Source of the DNA: an uncultured Holophagaceae bacterium
GTDB lineage: Bacteria > Acidobacteriota > Holophagae > Holophagales > Holophagaceae
DNA length: 34,917 bases
Reading direction: 5' to 3'
Assembly (NCBI GenBank): GCA_903857495.1
Contig: CAIOFF010000067.1
Location: forward strand, 1 to 34,917
Position numbers and translations under genes: made by a program. Shown here piece by piece: positions 17,344 through 25,820 of this stretch; the first letter of the stretch is position 1, and each line of letters opens with the position of its first letter. The notes below the pieces were generated by a model. The model saw only the letters and a program-made list of their open reading frames with translations. It ran no database searches and was not told where the DNA came from.

Positions 17344-17694
17344 TCAGGCCGGCCCATCGAGCTCGCTGAGCAGCTGGCGGGCGACTTCGTGGAGGGGGGG
17401 CAGCTCGTTCTGGAGCATGTCCCAGACGATGGTATCGTCCAGGGTGAAGTAGGCGTGGGCCAGCACGTCCCGGAAGCCCACGATGCGCGACCAGGGGATG
17501 TGGGTGTGGCGGGCCTTGAAGGAGGGCGGCAGGCGCCGCACGGCATCGCCGAGGACCTTGAGGTTGTGGAGCACCGCGTCCCGGGTGCGCCACTCGTCCG
17601 TGAAGGTGTCGAAGTCCATGCCCTCCACCAGCAGGCGGACCTTCTCGCAGGCCGCGTCGATGTCCTGGAGGTAGAGCCCGGGATCACGCGACAT
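17344..17694 (-). CDS. hepT: HepT-family toxin (HEPN ribonuclease)
   Basis: A 116-residue all-helical HEPN/DUF86 protein, the RNase toxin of the MntA-HepT system. The active-site motif RX4HXY is intact at R75-H80-Y82 (FRDVLAHAY). In characterised pairs the antitoxin neutralises the toxin by adding AMP to that tyrosine. The frame is open further upstream, but homology begins at the ATG at 17694 (MSRDPGLYLQDI), which overlaps the end of mntA by 11 bases. The order antitoxin then toxin is usual. Downstream lies the repeat-rich gap. Confidence 0.9.
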   Translation of the reverse strand: MSRDPGLYLQDIDAACEKVRLLVEGMDFDTFTDEWRTRDAVLHNLKVLGDAVRRLPPSFKARHTHIPWSRIVGFRDVLAHAYFTLDDTIVWDMLQNELPPLHEVARQLLSELDGPA

Positions 17695-17977
17695 CGAGCA
17701 GCTCGGCGAGGACCCGGTCCCGGATGCGGGGCTTGAGGCCCGTGGTGGTGACGAGGTCCACCTTGCGCTCAAGCAGCGTTTCCAGCTCCTCCTTCAGCCC
17801 CATGTAGCGGGCGAAGGTGGGATCGCCGAGGAAGCCCACGAGCAGGTCCACGTCACTCTGGGGGCCTTCTTCGTCGCGCGCCACGGAGCCGAAGAGGCCC
17901 AGGGAGCTGATGCCATAGCGCGTCTGCAGCCCGGGCAGCCTCTCCCTCAGCTTCTCCATGACCTGCGCTCGGATCAC
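17684..17977 (-). CDS. mntA: MntA-family nucleotidyltransferase antitoxin
   Basis: A 97-residue minimal nucleotidyltransferase. The GSX10DXD catalytic motif is complete: GSVARDEEGPQSDVD, with Gly30/Ser31 and Asp42/Asp44. It probably AMPylates the HepT tyrosine and so blocks the toxin. I choose GTG 17977 because GGAGGGG lies seven bases upstream. ATG 17959 (91 residues) is the alternative. The stop lies inside hepT. The open frame continues much further upstream but shows no family similarity there. Confidence 0.9.
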   Translation of the reverse strand: MIRAQVMEKLRERLPGLQTRYGISSLGLFGSVARDEEGPQSDVDLLVGFLGDPTFARYMGLKEELETLLERKVDLVTTTGLKPRIRDRVLAELLDVA

Positions 17978-17993
17978 CGGCCCCTCCAACCGC

Positions 17994-17999
17994 AGTATA
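17994..17999 (-). promoter_or_regulatory. Candidate -10 of mntA-hepT
   Basis: TATACT on the minus strand, 16 bases upstream of the GTG start, with GGAGGGG in between. A transcript starting about seven bases downstream would have a very short leader. No clear -35 is visible. Confidence 0.4.
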
Positions 18000-18067
18000 C
18001 AAGGCCGCCGCCCGGTGAAGGCCGGCACCGGCGGCTTCTGGCACACTGGGCGGATCCCGAGGTGTGC

Positions 18068-19432
18068 ATGAGCCAGGAACCGACTTTCAGAGAGAAGTAC
18101 GCCTTCCCGGCCAGCTACTGGAACGCCAACCTGACCGAGCTCTTCGAGCGGGCGGCCTACTACTCCATGGCGAGCTTCATCGTCATCTACCTGGCCCGCC
18201 TGGGCCTGGGCGACTACTGGCCCAGCACCCTGAACGGCGTGCTCTGGTTCCTGGTCTACTTTCTGCCCATCCTCAGCGGCACCATCGCGGACCAGATCGG
18301 CTTCCGGCGCAGCCTGCTCCTCGCCTGCGTCCTGCTGGTGTGCGGCTACTTCCTCATGGGCTACCCCGTGTGGTTCGGCGGCCAGACCCTGGCCCTGCAG
18401 GCCGGGAAGGAGGTCACTGCCGGGGCGGGGGTGATGGTGCCCGTGGCTGCGGCAATCGTCCTCATAGGCATCGGCGGCTCCTTCGTGAAGCCCTGCATTG
18501 CCGGCACCGTCCAGCGCACCCACCTGGGCAAGGCCACCCTGGCCTTCGCCATCTTCTACATGGTCATCAACGTCGGCAGCGTGTTCGGCCGCCTCACGGC
18601 CTTCTTCGTGCGCACCAAGCTGGGCCGCCTCGACACCATCTTCGTCGTGTCCATGGTGGCGGCGGTGCTGGCCTTCCTGGTGGTGCTGCTGCGCTACCGG
18701 GATCCCGACCCCACCGGGGAGCCCGCCAAGCCCCGCCGCTCCATCCCGGAGGTGCTGCTCGGCATGGTCAAGGTGCTGGGCAGCGGCCGCTTCGCCATGT
18801 TCCTGGTGGTGAGCAGCGGCTTCTACTTCATCTACAACCAGGTCTACAACGTGCTGCCGCTCTACGTGAAGAAGACGGTGGAGCTGACCCCGGCCATGGA
18901 CCTCTACACCATGGCGAACCCCATCACCATCGTGCTGTTCCAGCTGCTGATCACGAAGCTCTTCGGCAAGCTGCCGCCGATCAAGTCGATCATCGTGGGC
19001 ACCGTCATCATCGGCCTGTCGATGCTCATCAACGTGGCGCCGCTCTTCCTGGCGGGCGGGGTGACGGCCAAGGTGCTGCTGCCCGTGGGCAGCCTCTTCA
19101 TCGTCATGACGGTGGCCCTCATCGCCTTTGGCGAGCTCTTCGCGTCCAGCCGCCTCTACGAGTACATCGGCTCCCTCGCGCCCAAGGGCCAGGAGGGTCT
19201 CTTCCTGGGCTACGCCAACCTGCCCATGGCCATCGGCAGCCTCATCGGCGGCCCGGCGGGCGCCTGGCTGTTCAACGACATCATGTGCAAGGGCGCCGTG
19301 AAGCAGGCAGACGGCCTGCTCAGGCTGGACCCCAGGGCCGCAGCCACGGGCTGGATCATCCTGACCCTGTTCGGCCTCGGCAGCGCCCTGAGCCTCTGGG
19401 TCTACAACCGGTGGCTGCAGAAGCAGGCCTGA
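18068..19432 (+). CDS. Proton-dependent oligopeptide transporter (POT/PTR family)
   Basis: 454 residues and about twelve or more membrane helices, an inner-membrane symporter importing di- and tripeptides with protons. The helix-1 motif ELFERAAYYSM matches the POT ExxERFxYY signature, and the motif after helix 2 (GTIADQIGFRRSLL) is the MFS loop. GGSFVKPCIAGTVQ and FAIFYMVINVGSVFG match the PTR family segments. Residues LGYANLPMAIGSLIGGPAG lie near the end. The ATG at 18068 has GAGGTG at a good distance. A GTG two codons earlier is less likely. Some prokaryotic POT members move nitrate or other substrates, so peptide is the family default. It is divergent from mntA. Confidence 0.88.
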   Translation: MSQEPTFREKYAFPASYWNANLTELFERAAYYSMASFIVIYLARLGLGDYWPSTLNGVLWFLVYFLPILSGTIADQIGFRRSLLLACVLLVCGYFLMGYPVWFGGQTLALQAGKEVTAGAGVMVPVAAAIVLIGIGGSFVKPCIAGTVQRTHLGKATLAFAIFYMVINVGSVFGRLTAFFVRTKLGRLDTIFVVSMVAAVLAFLVVLLRYRDPDPTGEPAKPRRSIPEVLLGMVKVLGSGRFAMFLVVSSGFYFIYNQVYNVLPLYVKKTVELTPAMDLYTMANPITIVLFQLLITKLFGKLPPIKSIIVGTVIIGLSMLINVAPLFLAGGVTAKVLLPVGSLFIVMTVALIAFGELFASSRLYEYIGSLAPKGQEGLFLGYANLPMAIGSLIGGPAGAWLFNDIMCKGAVKQADGLLRLDPRAAATGWIILTLFGLGSALSLWVYNRWLQKQA

Positions 19433-19450
19433 GCTGCCGCGGGCAGGCGC

Positions 19451-19561
19451 TTAGCCACGGCTGAGGTAGCGGCGCAGGAAGGCCTTCAGGTCCATGTAGA
19501 GGAATCGCCAGGGGCCGCGGTGCCGACGGCGATCAAGGGACGCTGTGGGCTGGGTGGCCAT
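19451..19561 (-). CDS. Possible 36-residue basic peptide
   Basis: A short ORF, ATG 19561 to TAA 19451, begins 18 bases after the stop of the secreted repeat protein on the same strand. The product is rich in Arg (RRRHRGPWRFLYMD, then LKAFLRRYLSRG) and could form an amphipathic basic helix. The ribosome site is weak (GGTGAAAG). I do not recognise it. It is included because it fills a 147-base gap with a start, a stop and plausible operon placement. Confidence 0.35.
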   Translation of the reverse strand: MATQPTASLDRRRHRGPWRFLYMDLKAFLRRYLSRG

Positions 19562-19579
19562 GGGTGCTTTCACCACTGC

Positions 19580-19945
19580 TCAGAAGTCGGCCACCACCCC
19601 CAAGGGGGCCAGCCAGAGGTCCATGCCAGTGCTGAGGTAGCTGACGCCTGAGACCAGGCCTGCACCCTGGGGCTGCCGACCGGTGGGGGGCGCGTCGCCC
19701 AGGACGAAGACGAGATCGATGCCCGTCGTGAGGCAGGCGGCAGGATCTGCCAGCGCGGAACCGGTCGCCGCGGGGGTGACGTTCTGGCTGCCGGTGAAGA
19801 CCAGGTCCATGCCTGTGCTGAGGCAGGCGGGATCTTCGGAAGGGGCGATCTGGGCGGAGGCGTCGCCGCCCCAGGCCAGCAGGACGGCAAGGAGGGATGC
19901 GGCCACGGCGGCGGGGGCGAAGCGGGAGACGGCGGTGCGGATCAT
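19580..19945 (-). CDS. Small secreted protein with three TG[MI]DL repeats
   Basis: 121 residues from the ATG with AGGAG at the right distance. The open frame extends 16 codons upstream without support. A signal peptide (about 1-31, ending DASAQ) is clear. The mature part holds three copies of a ten-residue unit at 41-50 (CLSTGMDLVF), 71-80 (CLTTGIDLVF) and 103-112 (YLSTGMDLWL), spaced 30-32 residues. Copies one and two start with Cys, preceded by DPA or DPAA. The linkers are rich in small residues. I know no family. Possible roles are an envelope structural peptide or a substrate for modification or cross-linking. A small basic ORF follows on the same strand. Confidence 0.75.
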   Translation of the reverse strand: MIRTAVSRFAPAAVAASLLAVLLAWGGDASAQIAPSEDPACLSTGMDLVFTGSQNVTPAATGSALADPAACLTTGIDLVFVLGDAPPTGRQPQGAGLVSGVSYLSTGMDLWLAPLGVVADF

Positions 19946-20050
19946 GGGAGCTCCTGGGTGGGTGGGTTGATGCTCAACCTTCGGTCCCCGCAAGCTGCCC
20001 GCACAGGTGCGCTTTCAAAATACCGGCTAGGCCACCTCGGGCCATCGGCT

Positions 20051-23050
20051 TCAGCTGGGCCCCAGCTCCCTCAGGGCGCGGCGGTATTCCGGGCCCCCGG
20101 TCACCGCAGCATTGAGATCCCGAGCGGCCTCCAAGCTCTTTGTTCCAGCGGCTTTGTCCCCTGCCAAGGCATGGAGCCGAGCCTCCACCACCCGGAGGCC
20201 GGGATCCCCGGGATCCTGCTGGATGGCCTGGGCGATGGCGGCGCGGCCCACCTTCACCTTTTCCTGGAAGGGAAGCTGATTGCGCTGCGCCCACTGGCCC
20301 CGTACCAGGGCCGCCAGGGCCAGGTTCTGGAACACGCCCGGCTGGGCCTTCTGGGCCTTCACCAGGGACAGCACGGCGAAGATCTCGTTGTAGACCGCCA
20401 TCCCCTTGCTCCGGGTGACGGCGATGTTGAGCATGCGGCGGGCCTCAGCCATGGGGGGCCCTGGCTCCCGGTCCTGCAGGCAGGACCAGAAGGCCTGCAC
20501 CATGAGGACCTCCCCCTTGATGTGGAGGAGGGCCTCGTGGTCGGGGGCCTTGGCCAGGCCCTGCTCCGCCAGCTCCAGGGCCCGGGCGGTCAGGCGATCC
20601 ACTTCTCCGTCCATGTCCGTGAGCTGGTCCGCAGCCATGTAGAGCGCGTTGGCAGCGTTCTGGAGGATGGGTACGGAGTCCGGGGCCTGCTTCAGCAGGG
20701 CCTCCACATCCGCCGCCACGCCCATGAACTCCGGCCGGGGATCCTTGCGGTGGCGCCAGGCCTCGCGGCCCAGCTCCATCTGTAGTGTGATCCGCCAGGT
20801 CTGGACCGTGGCGGGGTTGACGGCATTCAGCTGCAGGGCCCGGGCCGCAGAGGCCAGGCCAGCGCGCAGGGAGGGCTCCGGGTCCTTGCCCTCCAGCCGC
20901 AGGACCTGATACTCCCGGCTACGCAGGAAGAGGTCCAGGCGGTGGACGCCGGGATCCTCGGGCGAGAGGGCCTCGGCCTCGCGAATCCTCGCCAGACCCC
21001 GGTCGACGGCGGTGCGGGCCGACTGGCCCAGGTTGATGTGCACCAGGGCCAGGGAGCCCCAGATCTCCGCCAGGGCGGTGAGGAACAGGGGGGTCCCCGG
21101 TCGCAGCAGGGCGGCCTGATCCAGGAGCTGGATGGCCTCTTCGCAGAGCTTGCCCCGGGCAGGCCAGGCCGTGGGCTGGGGACTGAGGGCCTGCTGGTAG
21201 AGGCTGGCGGCCTTCTGAGCCAGCAGCTCCGGGCTGTCCGGGGTGAGGGCCATGGCGCGCTCGATCCACTGACGGGCGGCTTCGGTCTCAGCGTGGGTGT
21301 CCGCTCCGGCGTTCACCTGCAGGGCGGCCCGCTGGTTGTGCAGGCGGGCGAGGGCCTCCAGGGGGCGCTGGTCGCTGCGGCCCCAGGCCAGGGCCTGGTC
21401 CAGACACTGCTGGGCCTGGTCCAGGGCCGCGCGGGCTTCGGCGTCCTTGCCCTCCTCGGCCCGGCGGTGGGCCTCGGCATTCCAGATCTCCCCTTCCAGC
21501 GTCCAGGCCTCATAGCGCTGGGGGTCCCGCTGGCGGATGCTGCGGGCCTGCGCCCGGGCCTCCTCGAACTGGCGGTGCAGGGTGGCATGGATGGCCTTCG
21601 CCCAGGGGCCCCGCCAGCCGCCGGGGTCCCCCTGGGCCAGGAGGGCCAGGGCGGGGTCGTGGAGGCTGTGGTCCAGCTGGGCCTGCAGGGTCTTGAGGGC
21701 CTCGGGGGCCAGGGTGGCCCGGCCGCGCCGCAGGTCCTGGTCGTAGATGCGGATGAGGGCGAGCCCCAGGGAATCGGCGGCCTGGGGGTTCCGGAACCCC
21801 GTGTCCCAGGCCCGCTGGAAGGCCACCCGGGAGCGGTTCCAGTCCCCCAGCAGCTCCAGGGCGCGGCCCCGGGCGAAGGCGGCGGGCCCGCCCTCCCCGG
21901 CGGCCGCCTCGAGGCGCTCGGCATGCTTGCGGACCTGGCTGCGGATCGGGGTGAGGTCATGCGGCGGCGACAGCTGCTCCTGGCGGATGCGGGCTTCCAT
22001 GGCCTCGGCCAGGGCGCCGAGGCGGGCGGCCTCCAGGGACTGGCGGGCGGCGCGGCGGGTGGTCCAGAAGCCGAAGCCCAGGCCCAGGCAGAGGGTGAGC
22101 AGGGCGGCCACGGAGGCCCGGGCGGCGGTGGGGTTGCGGCGGCTCCACTTGAGCAGGCGGTCGAAGGCCGTGGCCCGCCGGGCCTGGACGGGCTCGCCGC
22201 GCTGGAACCGGAGCAGGTCCTCGGCGAAGGCCTCGGCGCTGCCGTAGCGCTCGGCTGGGCTCTTCTCCATGGCCTTGGCGACGATCACCTGCAGGTCCCG
22301 GGGCGCATCCTTCAGCGGGGCCGGGTCCTCCTCCAGGATGCGCCGCAGCAGCTGGGTGCCCTCGTTCGGCCCCGTGGGCAGCCGCGAGGTGGTGGCGTTG
22401 GGCCCCAGGTGCGTGGTGGAGCGGAACGGCGGCTGGCCGGACAGCAGGGCATAGGCGGTGGCGCCCAGGGCGTAGACATCCACGCGGAAGTCCAGGGGCC
22501 CGGCGCCGATCAGCACCTCCGGGGCCATGAAGTCGAGGGTCCCCGCCGGGAGCCCCGAGCGGGTGAGGCCGCCGTCCTCGTCCCGGGCCAGGCCGAAGTC
22601 CGTGACCAGGGCCCGCGGGGTGCCGTCCTCGGCGGTCTCCCGGAGGACGTTGCCCGGCTTCACGTCGCGGTGGATGAGGCCCTGGAGGTGGGCGGCGTGG
22701 AGGCCCAGGGCGGTCTGGCGCAGCAGCTCGACGCGCAGGGCCAGGGGCGCGTCCTGGGGGAGATCTCCGAGGGTGCCGCCCTCCACCAGCTGCATGACGA
22801 TGCAGGGGCGCCCGCCCAGGGTGCCGACCTCGTGGACGCGGACCACGTGGGGGTGCTCCACCCGGGCCTGGAGGCGGGCCTCCAGCAGCAGGCGCTCGGC
22901 CTCGAGGGGATCGGTGCCCCGGACGAACTTGACAGCCACGGCCCGCTCCAGGGAGGCGTCCCAGGCGCGGTGCACCTGGCCCATGCCGCCCTCGCCCAGG
23001 AGGCTCCTCAGGTCGATGCGGCCATCCAGCGGCGGCAGCAGCAGGCTCAC
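20051..23050 (-). CDS. Membrane-anchored Ser/Thr protein kinase with TPR-like sensor region
   Basis: 999 residues. The PknB-type kinase domain covers about 12-285: glycine loop GEGGMGQV (19-26), ATP lysine K41 (VAVKF), catalytic HRDVKPGN (D129), DFGLA (151-155) and MAPE (175-178) are all intact, so it should be active. A membrane helix lies at about 312-330 (ASVAALLTLCLGLGFGFW). The remaining 650 residues are alpha-helical TPR-like repeats, here on the outer side of the membrane or a docking platform. This layout is common in Acidobacteriota and Myxococcota. The GTG start overlaps the stop of the upstream MocR-type gene by four bases, so the two are translationally coupled. Confidence 0.92.
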   Translation of the reverse strand: MSLLLPPLDGRIDLRSLLGEGGMGQVHRAWDASLERAVAVKFVRGTDPLEAERLLLEARLQARVEHPHVVRVHEVGTLGGRPCIVMQLVEGGTLGDLPQDAPLALRVELLRQTALGLHAAHLQGLIHRDVKPGNVLRETAEDGTPRALVTDFGLARDEDGGLTRSGLPAGTLDFMAPEVLIGAGPLDFRVDVYALGATAYALLSGQPPFRSTTHLGPNATTSRLPTGPNEGTQLLRRILEEDPAPLKDAPRDLQVIVAKAMEKSPAERYGSAEAFAEDLLRFQRGEPVQARRATAFDRLLKWSRRNPTAARASVAALLTLCLGLGFGFWTTRRAARQSLEAARLGALAEAMEARIRQEQLSPPHDLTPIRSQVRKHAERLEAAAGEGGPAAFARGRALELLGDWNRSRVAFQRAWDTGFRNPQAADSLGLALIRIYDQDLRRGRATLAPEALKTLQAQLDHSLHDPALALLAQGDPGGWRGPWAKAIHATLHRQFEEARAQARSIRQRDPQRYEAWTLEGEIWNAEAHRRAEEGKDAEARAALDQAQQCLDQALAWGRSDQRPLEALARLHNQRAALQVNAGADTHAETEAARQWIERAMALTPDSPELLAQKAASLYQQALSPQPTAWPARGKLCEEAIQLLDQAALLRPGTPLFLTALAEIWGSLALVHINLGQSARTAVDRGLARIREAEALSPEDPGVHRLDLFLRSREYQVLRLEGKDPEPSLRAGLASAARALQLNAVNPATVQTWRITLQMELGREAWRHRKDPRPEFMGVAADVEALLKQAPDSVPILQNAANALYMAADQLTDMDGEVDRLTARALELAEQGLAKAPDHEALLHIKGEVLMVQAFWSCLQDREPGPPMAEARRMLNIAVTRSKGMAVYNEIFAVLSLVKAQKAQPGVFQNLALAALVRGQWAQRNQLPFQEKVKVGRAAIAQAIQQDPGDPGLRVVEARLHALAGDKAAGTKSLEAARDLNAAVTGGPEYRRALRELGPS

Positions 23051-24522
23051 GGCAGATCCCTCAGGGCCGCACCCATGCGGCGGGCGACTTCCTCAAGCTC
23101 GGGCTCCGCGTAGTTCGAGAAGCCCAGGCGCAAGCCCGCCACGGGGCCGCTGTCGAAGGCGAACTGCCGCCCGGGCTGGAAGGCGACCCCGTGGGCCAGG
23201 GCCCGGGCCGCCCAGGTGTCCACGTCGATGCCCTCCTGGACCCGGACCCAGAGGGCCAGACCGCCGCTCGGGGCCTCCACGCTGATGCTGTCCCCGAGCT
23301 TGCGCCGCAGGGCCGCGCAGAGGATGTCGCGCCGGTGGCGGTAGACCAGGTGCATGCGGTTCAGGTGGCGGGCCACCTCGCCGTCCTCCATGAGGTCGGC
23401 CATGGCGCGCTCCAGGACCATGTCGCCCTGCCGGTCGAAGGCCAGGCGCAGCTCCCGCATGCGCTGGATGAGGGGGGCCGGGGCGTGGACGAAGCCCAAC
23501 CGGAGGCTCGGTGAGAAGATCTTGCTCAGGGTGCCCACGTGGATCACCACCCCGGCGGGGTCGTCCGCCGCCAGGGGGGCGCTGGCCCGGCCCTCGAACT
23601 GGAACTCGGACTCCTGGTCCAGCTCGAGGACGGCGAAGCGGTGCTTCACCGCCAGCTCCAGGAGCCGGGCCCGGCGCTCCGGGGCCAGCACGGCCAGGGT
23701 CGGATACTGGCGCTGGGGGGTCACCACCACGGCCCGCAGGGAGCCCTCATGCAGCAGGGACTCCAGGGCCCCGATGCGCAGGCCGCCCTCGTCCACGGGC
23801 ACCGGCAGGCACCGGGCGCCGGCCTTGACGAGGACCTCCCAGGTGCGGCGGTCCCCGAGGGACTCCACCGCCACGGTGTCGCCGGGGCGGCAGAGCGCCT
23901 CGGCCACCAGGAAGGTGGCCATCTGGCTCCCCCGGGTGACCAGGAGCCTGTCCGGCGCGGCGGGGATGCCCCGGGTACTGGCCAGCATCCGCGCCAGCGC
24001 CTCCCGGAGCTTGGGGTGGCCCTGGGGATCCTCGAGGCTGAGGGCGCTCTGGTGGTTGAGGGTGAGGGCGCGCCGATAGGCCCGGGCCAGGGCCGCGCCC
24101 GGCAGCAGCCGGGGATCCGGCACGCCGCTGCCGACCTTGAGCAGGTCCGTCCGGGCGGCATCGGCCTCGGGATGGGCTGCGCCGCCCAGGTCGAAGCCCA
24201 TGGCCACCGGGGGGGCGTCCTCGCCGGGCAGCCGGTTGGGCGGGTGGAGGGACACCAGGCTGCCTTCGCCCGGGAGGGAGGTCACCCAGCCCTCCACCTG
24301 CAGCTCCCGGAAGGCCGCCATCACGGTGTTGCGGTTGACACCCAGCTGGGCCGCCAGGGTCCGGTAGCCGGGCAGGCCGTCGCCGGGCTTCAGCCTTCCG
24401 CGGTGGATCTCGTGCATGAGGGCGTGGGCGATCTGCAGGTAGACCGGTTCCTGGCTCGAGGGATCCAGGAACACTGTGGGGGTCCAGCCGCTCGCCAATG
24501 CCACTCCCGGGGGTTCCGCCAT
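23047..24522 (-). CDS. MocR-type regulator (GntR HTH fused to PLP aminotransferase domain)
   Basis: 491 residues. The N-terminal GntR winged helix covers about 20-92 (PVYLQIAHALMHEIHRGRLK, then LAAQLGVNRNTVMAAFRELQ). The fold-type I aminotransferase domain covers about 125-485, with the PLP lysine at K334 (GTLSKIFSPSLRLGF). MocR members such as PdxR or GabR sense PLP or an amine and control nearby genes. The loop usually written EDDYDSEF reads LDQESEFQF, and TPQRQYPT replaces the common TPSHQFPT, so cofactor contacts differ somewhat. It is divergent from mscS (68-base gap) and coupled to the kinase. Confidence 0.92.
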   Translation of the reverse strand: MAEPPGVALASGWTPTVFLDPSSQEPVYLQIAHALMHEIHRGRLKPGDGLPGYRTLAAQLGVNRNTVMAAFRELQVEGWVTSLPGEGSLVSLHPPNRLPGEDAPPVAMGFDLGGAAHPEADAARTDLLKVGSGVPDPRLLPGAALARAYRRALTLNHQSALSLEDPQGHPKLREALARMLASTRGIPAAPDRLLVTRGSQMATFLVAEALCRPGDTVAVESLGDRRTWEVLVKAGARCLPVPVDEGGLRIGALESLLHEGSLRAVVVTPQRQYPTLAVLAPERRARLLELAVKHRFAVLELDQESEFQFEGRASAPLAADDPAGVVIHVGTLSKIFSPSLRLGFVHAPAPLIQRMRELRLAFDRQGDMVLERAMADLMEDGEVARHLNRMHLVYRHRRDILCAALRRKLGDSISVEAPSGGLALWVRVQEGIDVDTWAARALAHGVAFQPGRQFAFDSGPVAGLRLGFSNYAEPELEEVARRMGAALRDLP

Positions 24523-24590
24523 GGTATCGGCCCCGCAGGTGCGTTGATTGAGTTCCCAGGGGATTTGCTAGGCTGTTTGGGGAGACGCGC

Positions 24591-25508
24591 ATGAACGGAT
24601 GGGCAGGACTGAACGCAATGCTGCAGGCCGCGGAGGAGACCCGGATCCCCCTGGGCTGGTTCGATGCCCCCGGGTGGTCCCGGGTGGCGCACCTGCTGCT
24701 GGTGGCCGCGGCCTCCGTGGCCATCCTGGGCGCGGTGCACCTGGTCTCCCGGGCCGTGCGCCGGGCCGTGGACGACGGCAACGACAGCGTGACCTCCGAT
24801 GCGGAGCGGCGCGCCGAGACCCTGGGCTCCGTGCTGACCAACGCTGCGCGAGTGCTGGTGATCGGCTTCTTCCTGCTCATGACCCTCCAGGAGTTCGGCG
24901 TGAACATCGGCCCCCTGGTGGCGGGCGCCGGCGTGGCCGGCGTGGCCCTGGGTTTCGGCGCCCAGAGTCTCGTGAAGGACGTCATCAGCGGGTTCTTCCT
25001 GCTCATGGAGAACCAGTTCGGCGTGGGTGACATCATCAGCGTGGATGACAAGCACATCGGCACCGTGGAGCGCATGACCCTGCGCATCACCCAGCTGCGG
25101 GACCTGGAGGGCCGGGCCCACTATGTTCCCAATGGCTCCATCCTGCGGGTGGTGGTGCTGTCCAAGGACTTCGCCCGGGCCCTGGTGGAGGTGGAGGTGG
25201 GCTACGACACCGATCCGGACCGGGCCTTCGAGGTGCTGCTGGACCTGGGCCGTCGCTTCCACCGGGACCGCCCGGACCTGGCCGTGGAGCCCCTGGAGGT
25301 GAAGGGCGTCGAGGCCTTCGGCAACAGCGGCTACACCATCCGCACCCTCACCAAGACGGCCCCGGGCTCCCAGTGGGAAGTGCAGCGGGAGCTGCGCCGC
25401 CGCATCCTCCTGGCCTTCCGGGAGAGCGGCATCGTGATCCCCTACCAGCAGCGGGTGGTGCACCACCGGGGTGGGACGGCCGGTGAACCCCAGGGGGCCG
25501 ATGACTAA
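24591..25508 (+). CDS. Small-conductance mechanosensitive channel (MscS family)
   Basis: 305 residues. Helices lie at about 33-55 and 84-101. The pore helix is followed by the MscS core (VAGAGVAGVALGFGAQSLVK, then DVISGFFLLMENQFGVGDII). The beta domain (VERMTLRITQLRDLEGRAHY, VPNGSI) and the C-terminal alpha/beta domain complete the protein. It should open under membrane tension and release solutes during osmotic downshock. The start has GGGGAGA six bases upstream. The stop lies in a small GGGGGCC...GGCCCCC hairpin (25493-25517). Confidence 0.93.
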   Translation: MNGWAGLNAMLQAAEETRIPLGWFDAPGWSRVAHLLLVAAASVAILGAVHLVSRAVRRAVDDGNDSVTSDAERRAETLGSVLTNAARVLVIGFFLLMTLQEFGVNIGPLVAGAGVAGVALGFGAQSLVKDVISGFFLLMENQFGVGDIISVDDKHIGTVERMTLRITQLRDLEGRAHYVPNGSILRVVVLSKDFARALVEVEVGYDTDPDRAFEVLLDLGRRFHRDRPDLAVEPLEVKGVEAFGNSGYTIRTLTKTAPGSQWEVQRELRRRILLAFRESGIVIPYQQRVVHHRGGTAGEPQGADD

Positions 25509-25579
25509 AGGGCCCCCAGCGCACCGGACCCCTCAAGGAAGCGACCCCAGCGGCCGATAAGCCCCCAAGGGAGGTTCCC

Positions 25580-25807
25580 ATGGCGGTTGGCAGTGTCAGC
25601 GCAGTGACCAGCACCGTCACTCTCAGCACCGATCCCCGGGACCTGAACGGCGACGGCAAGGTGACTGCGGCTGAGATCCAGACCTACGCCGCCCGCCAGG
25701 CCCAGGCGAAGAAGCCCGAGACCACCGAGGCCGCCAAGGCCACTGAGGTCAAGGTTCAGGAAACACCCCCCGCCTTGACCGCGGGCCGGATCGACCTCTA
25801 CGCCTGA
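25580..25807 (+). CDS. Small single EF-hand protein
   Basis: 75 residues. It contains a complete 12-residue calcium loop, DLNGDGKVTAAE (D21, N23, D25, E32), preceded by a short Ser/Thr/Val-rich N-terminus with no evident signal peptide and followed by a Lys/Ala/Glu linker. The C-terminus is GRIDLYA. Good ribosome site GGGAGG. Only one loop is present, so it may bind calcium as a dimer or be a dockerin-like half. Function unknown. It is convergent with the S33 hydrolase and its stop codon lies in a shared hairpin. Confidence 0.8.
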   Translation: MAVGSVSAVTSTVTLSTDPRDLNGDGKVTAAEIQTYAARQAQAKKPETTEAAKATEVKVQETPPALTAGRIDLYA

Positions 25808-25820
25808 GCCGGGCGGCTCA
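25805..25820. terminator. Mini-hairpin holding both convergent stop codons
   Basis: TGAGCC-GGGC-GGCTCA is a perfect 6-bp stem. The left arm contains the TGA of the EF-hand gene and the right arm the TGA of the hydrolase on the opposite strand. Only 10 bases lie between the two genes. There is no U-run, so terminator function is weakly supported. Confidence 0.35.

Noticed and set aside
20942-23113. 723-codon open frame opposite the Ser/Thr kinase
   Set aside because: Shadow frame: the kinase motifs on the minus strand are unambiguous.
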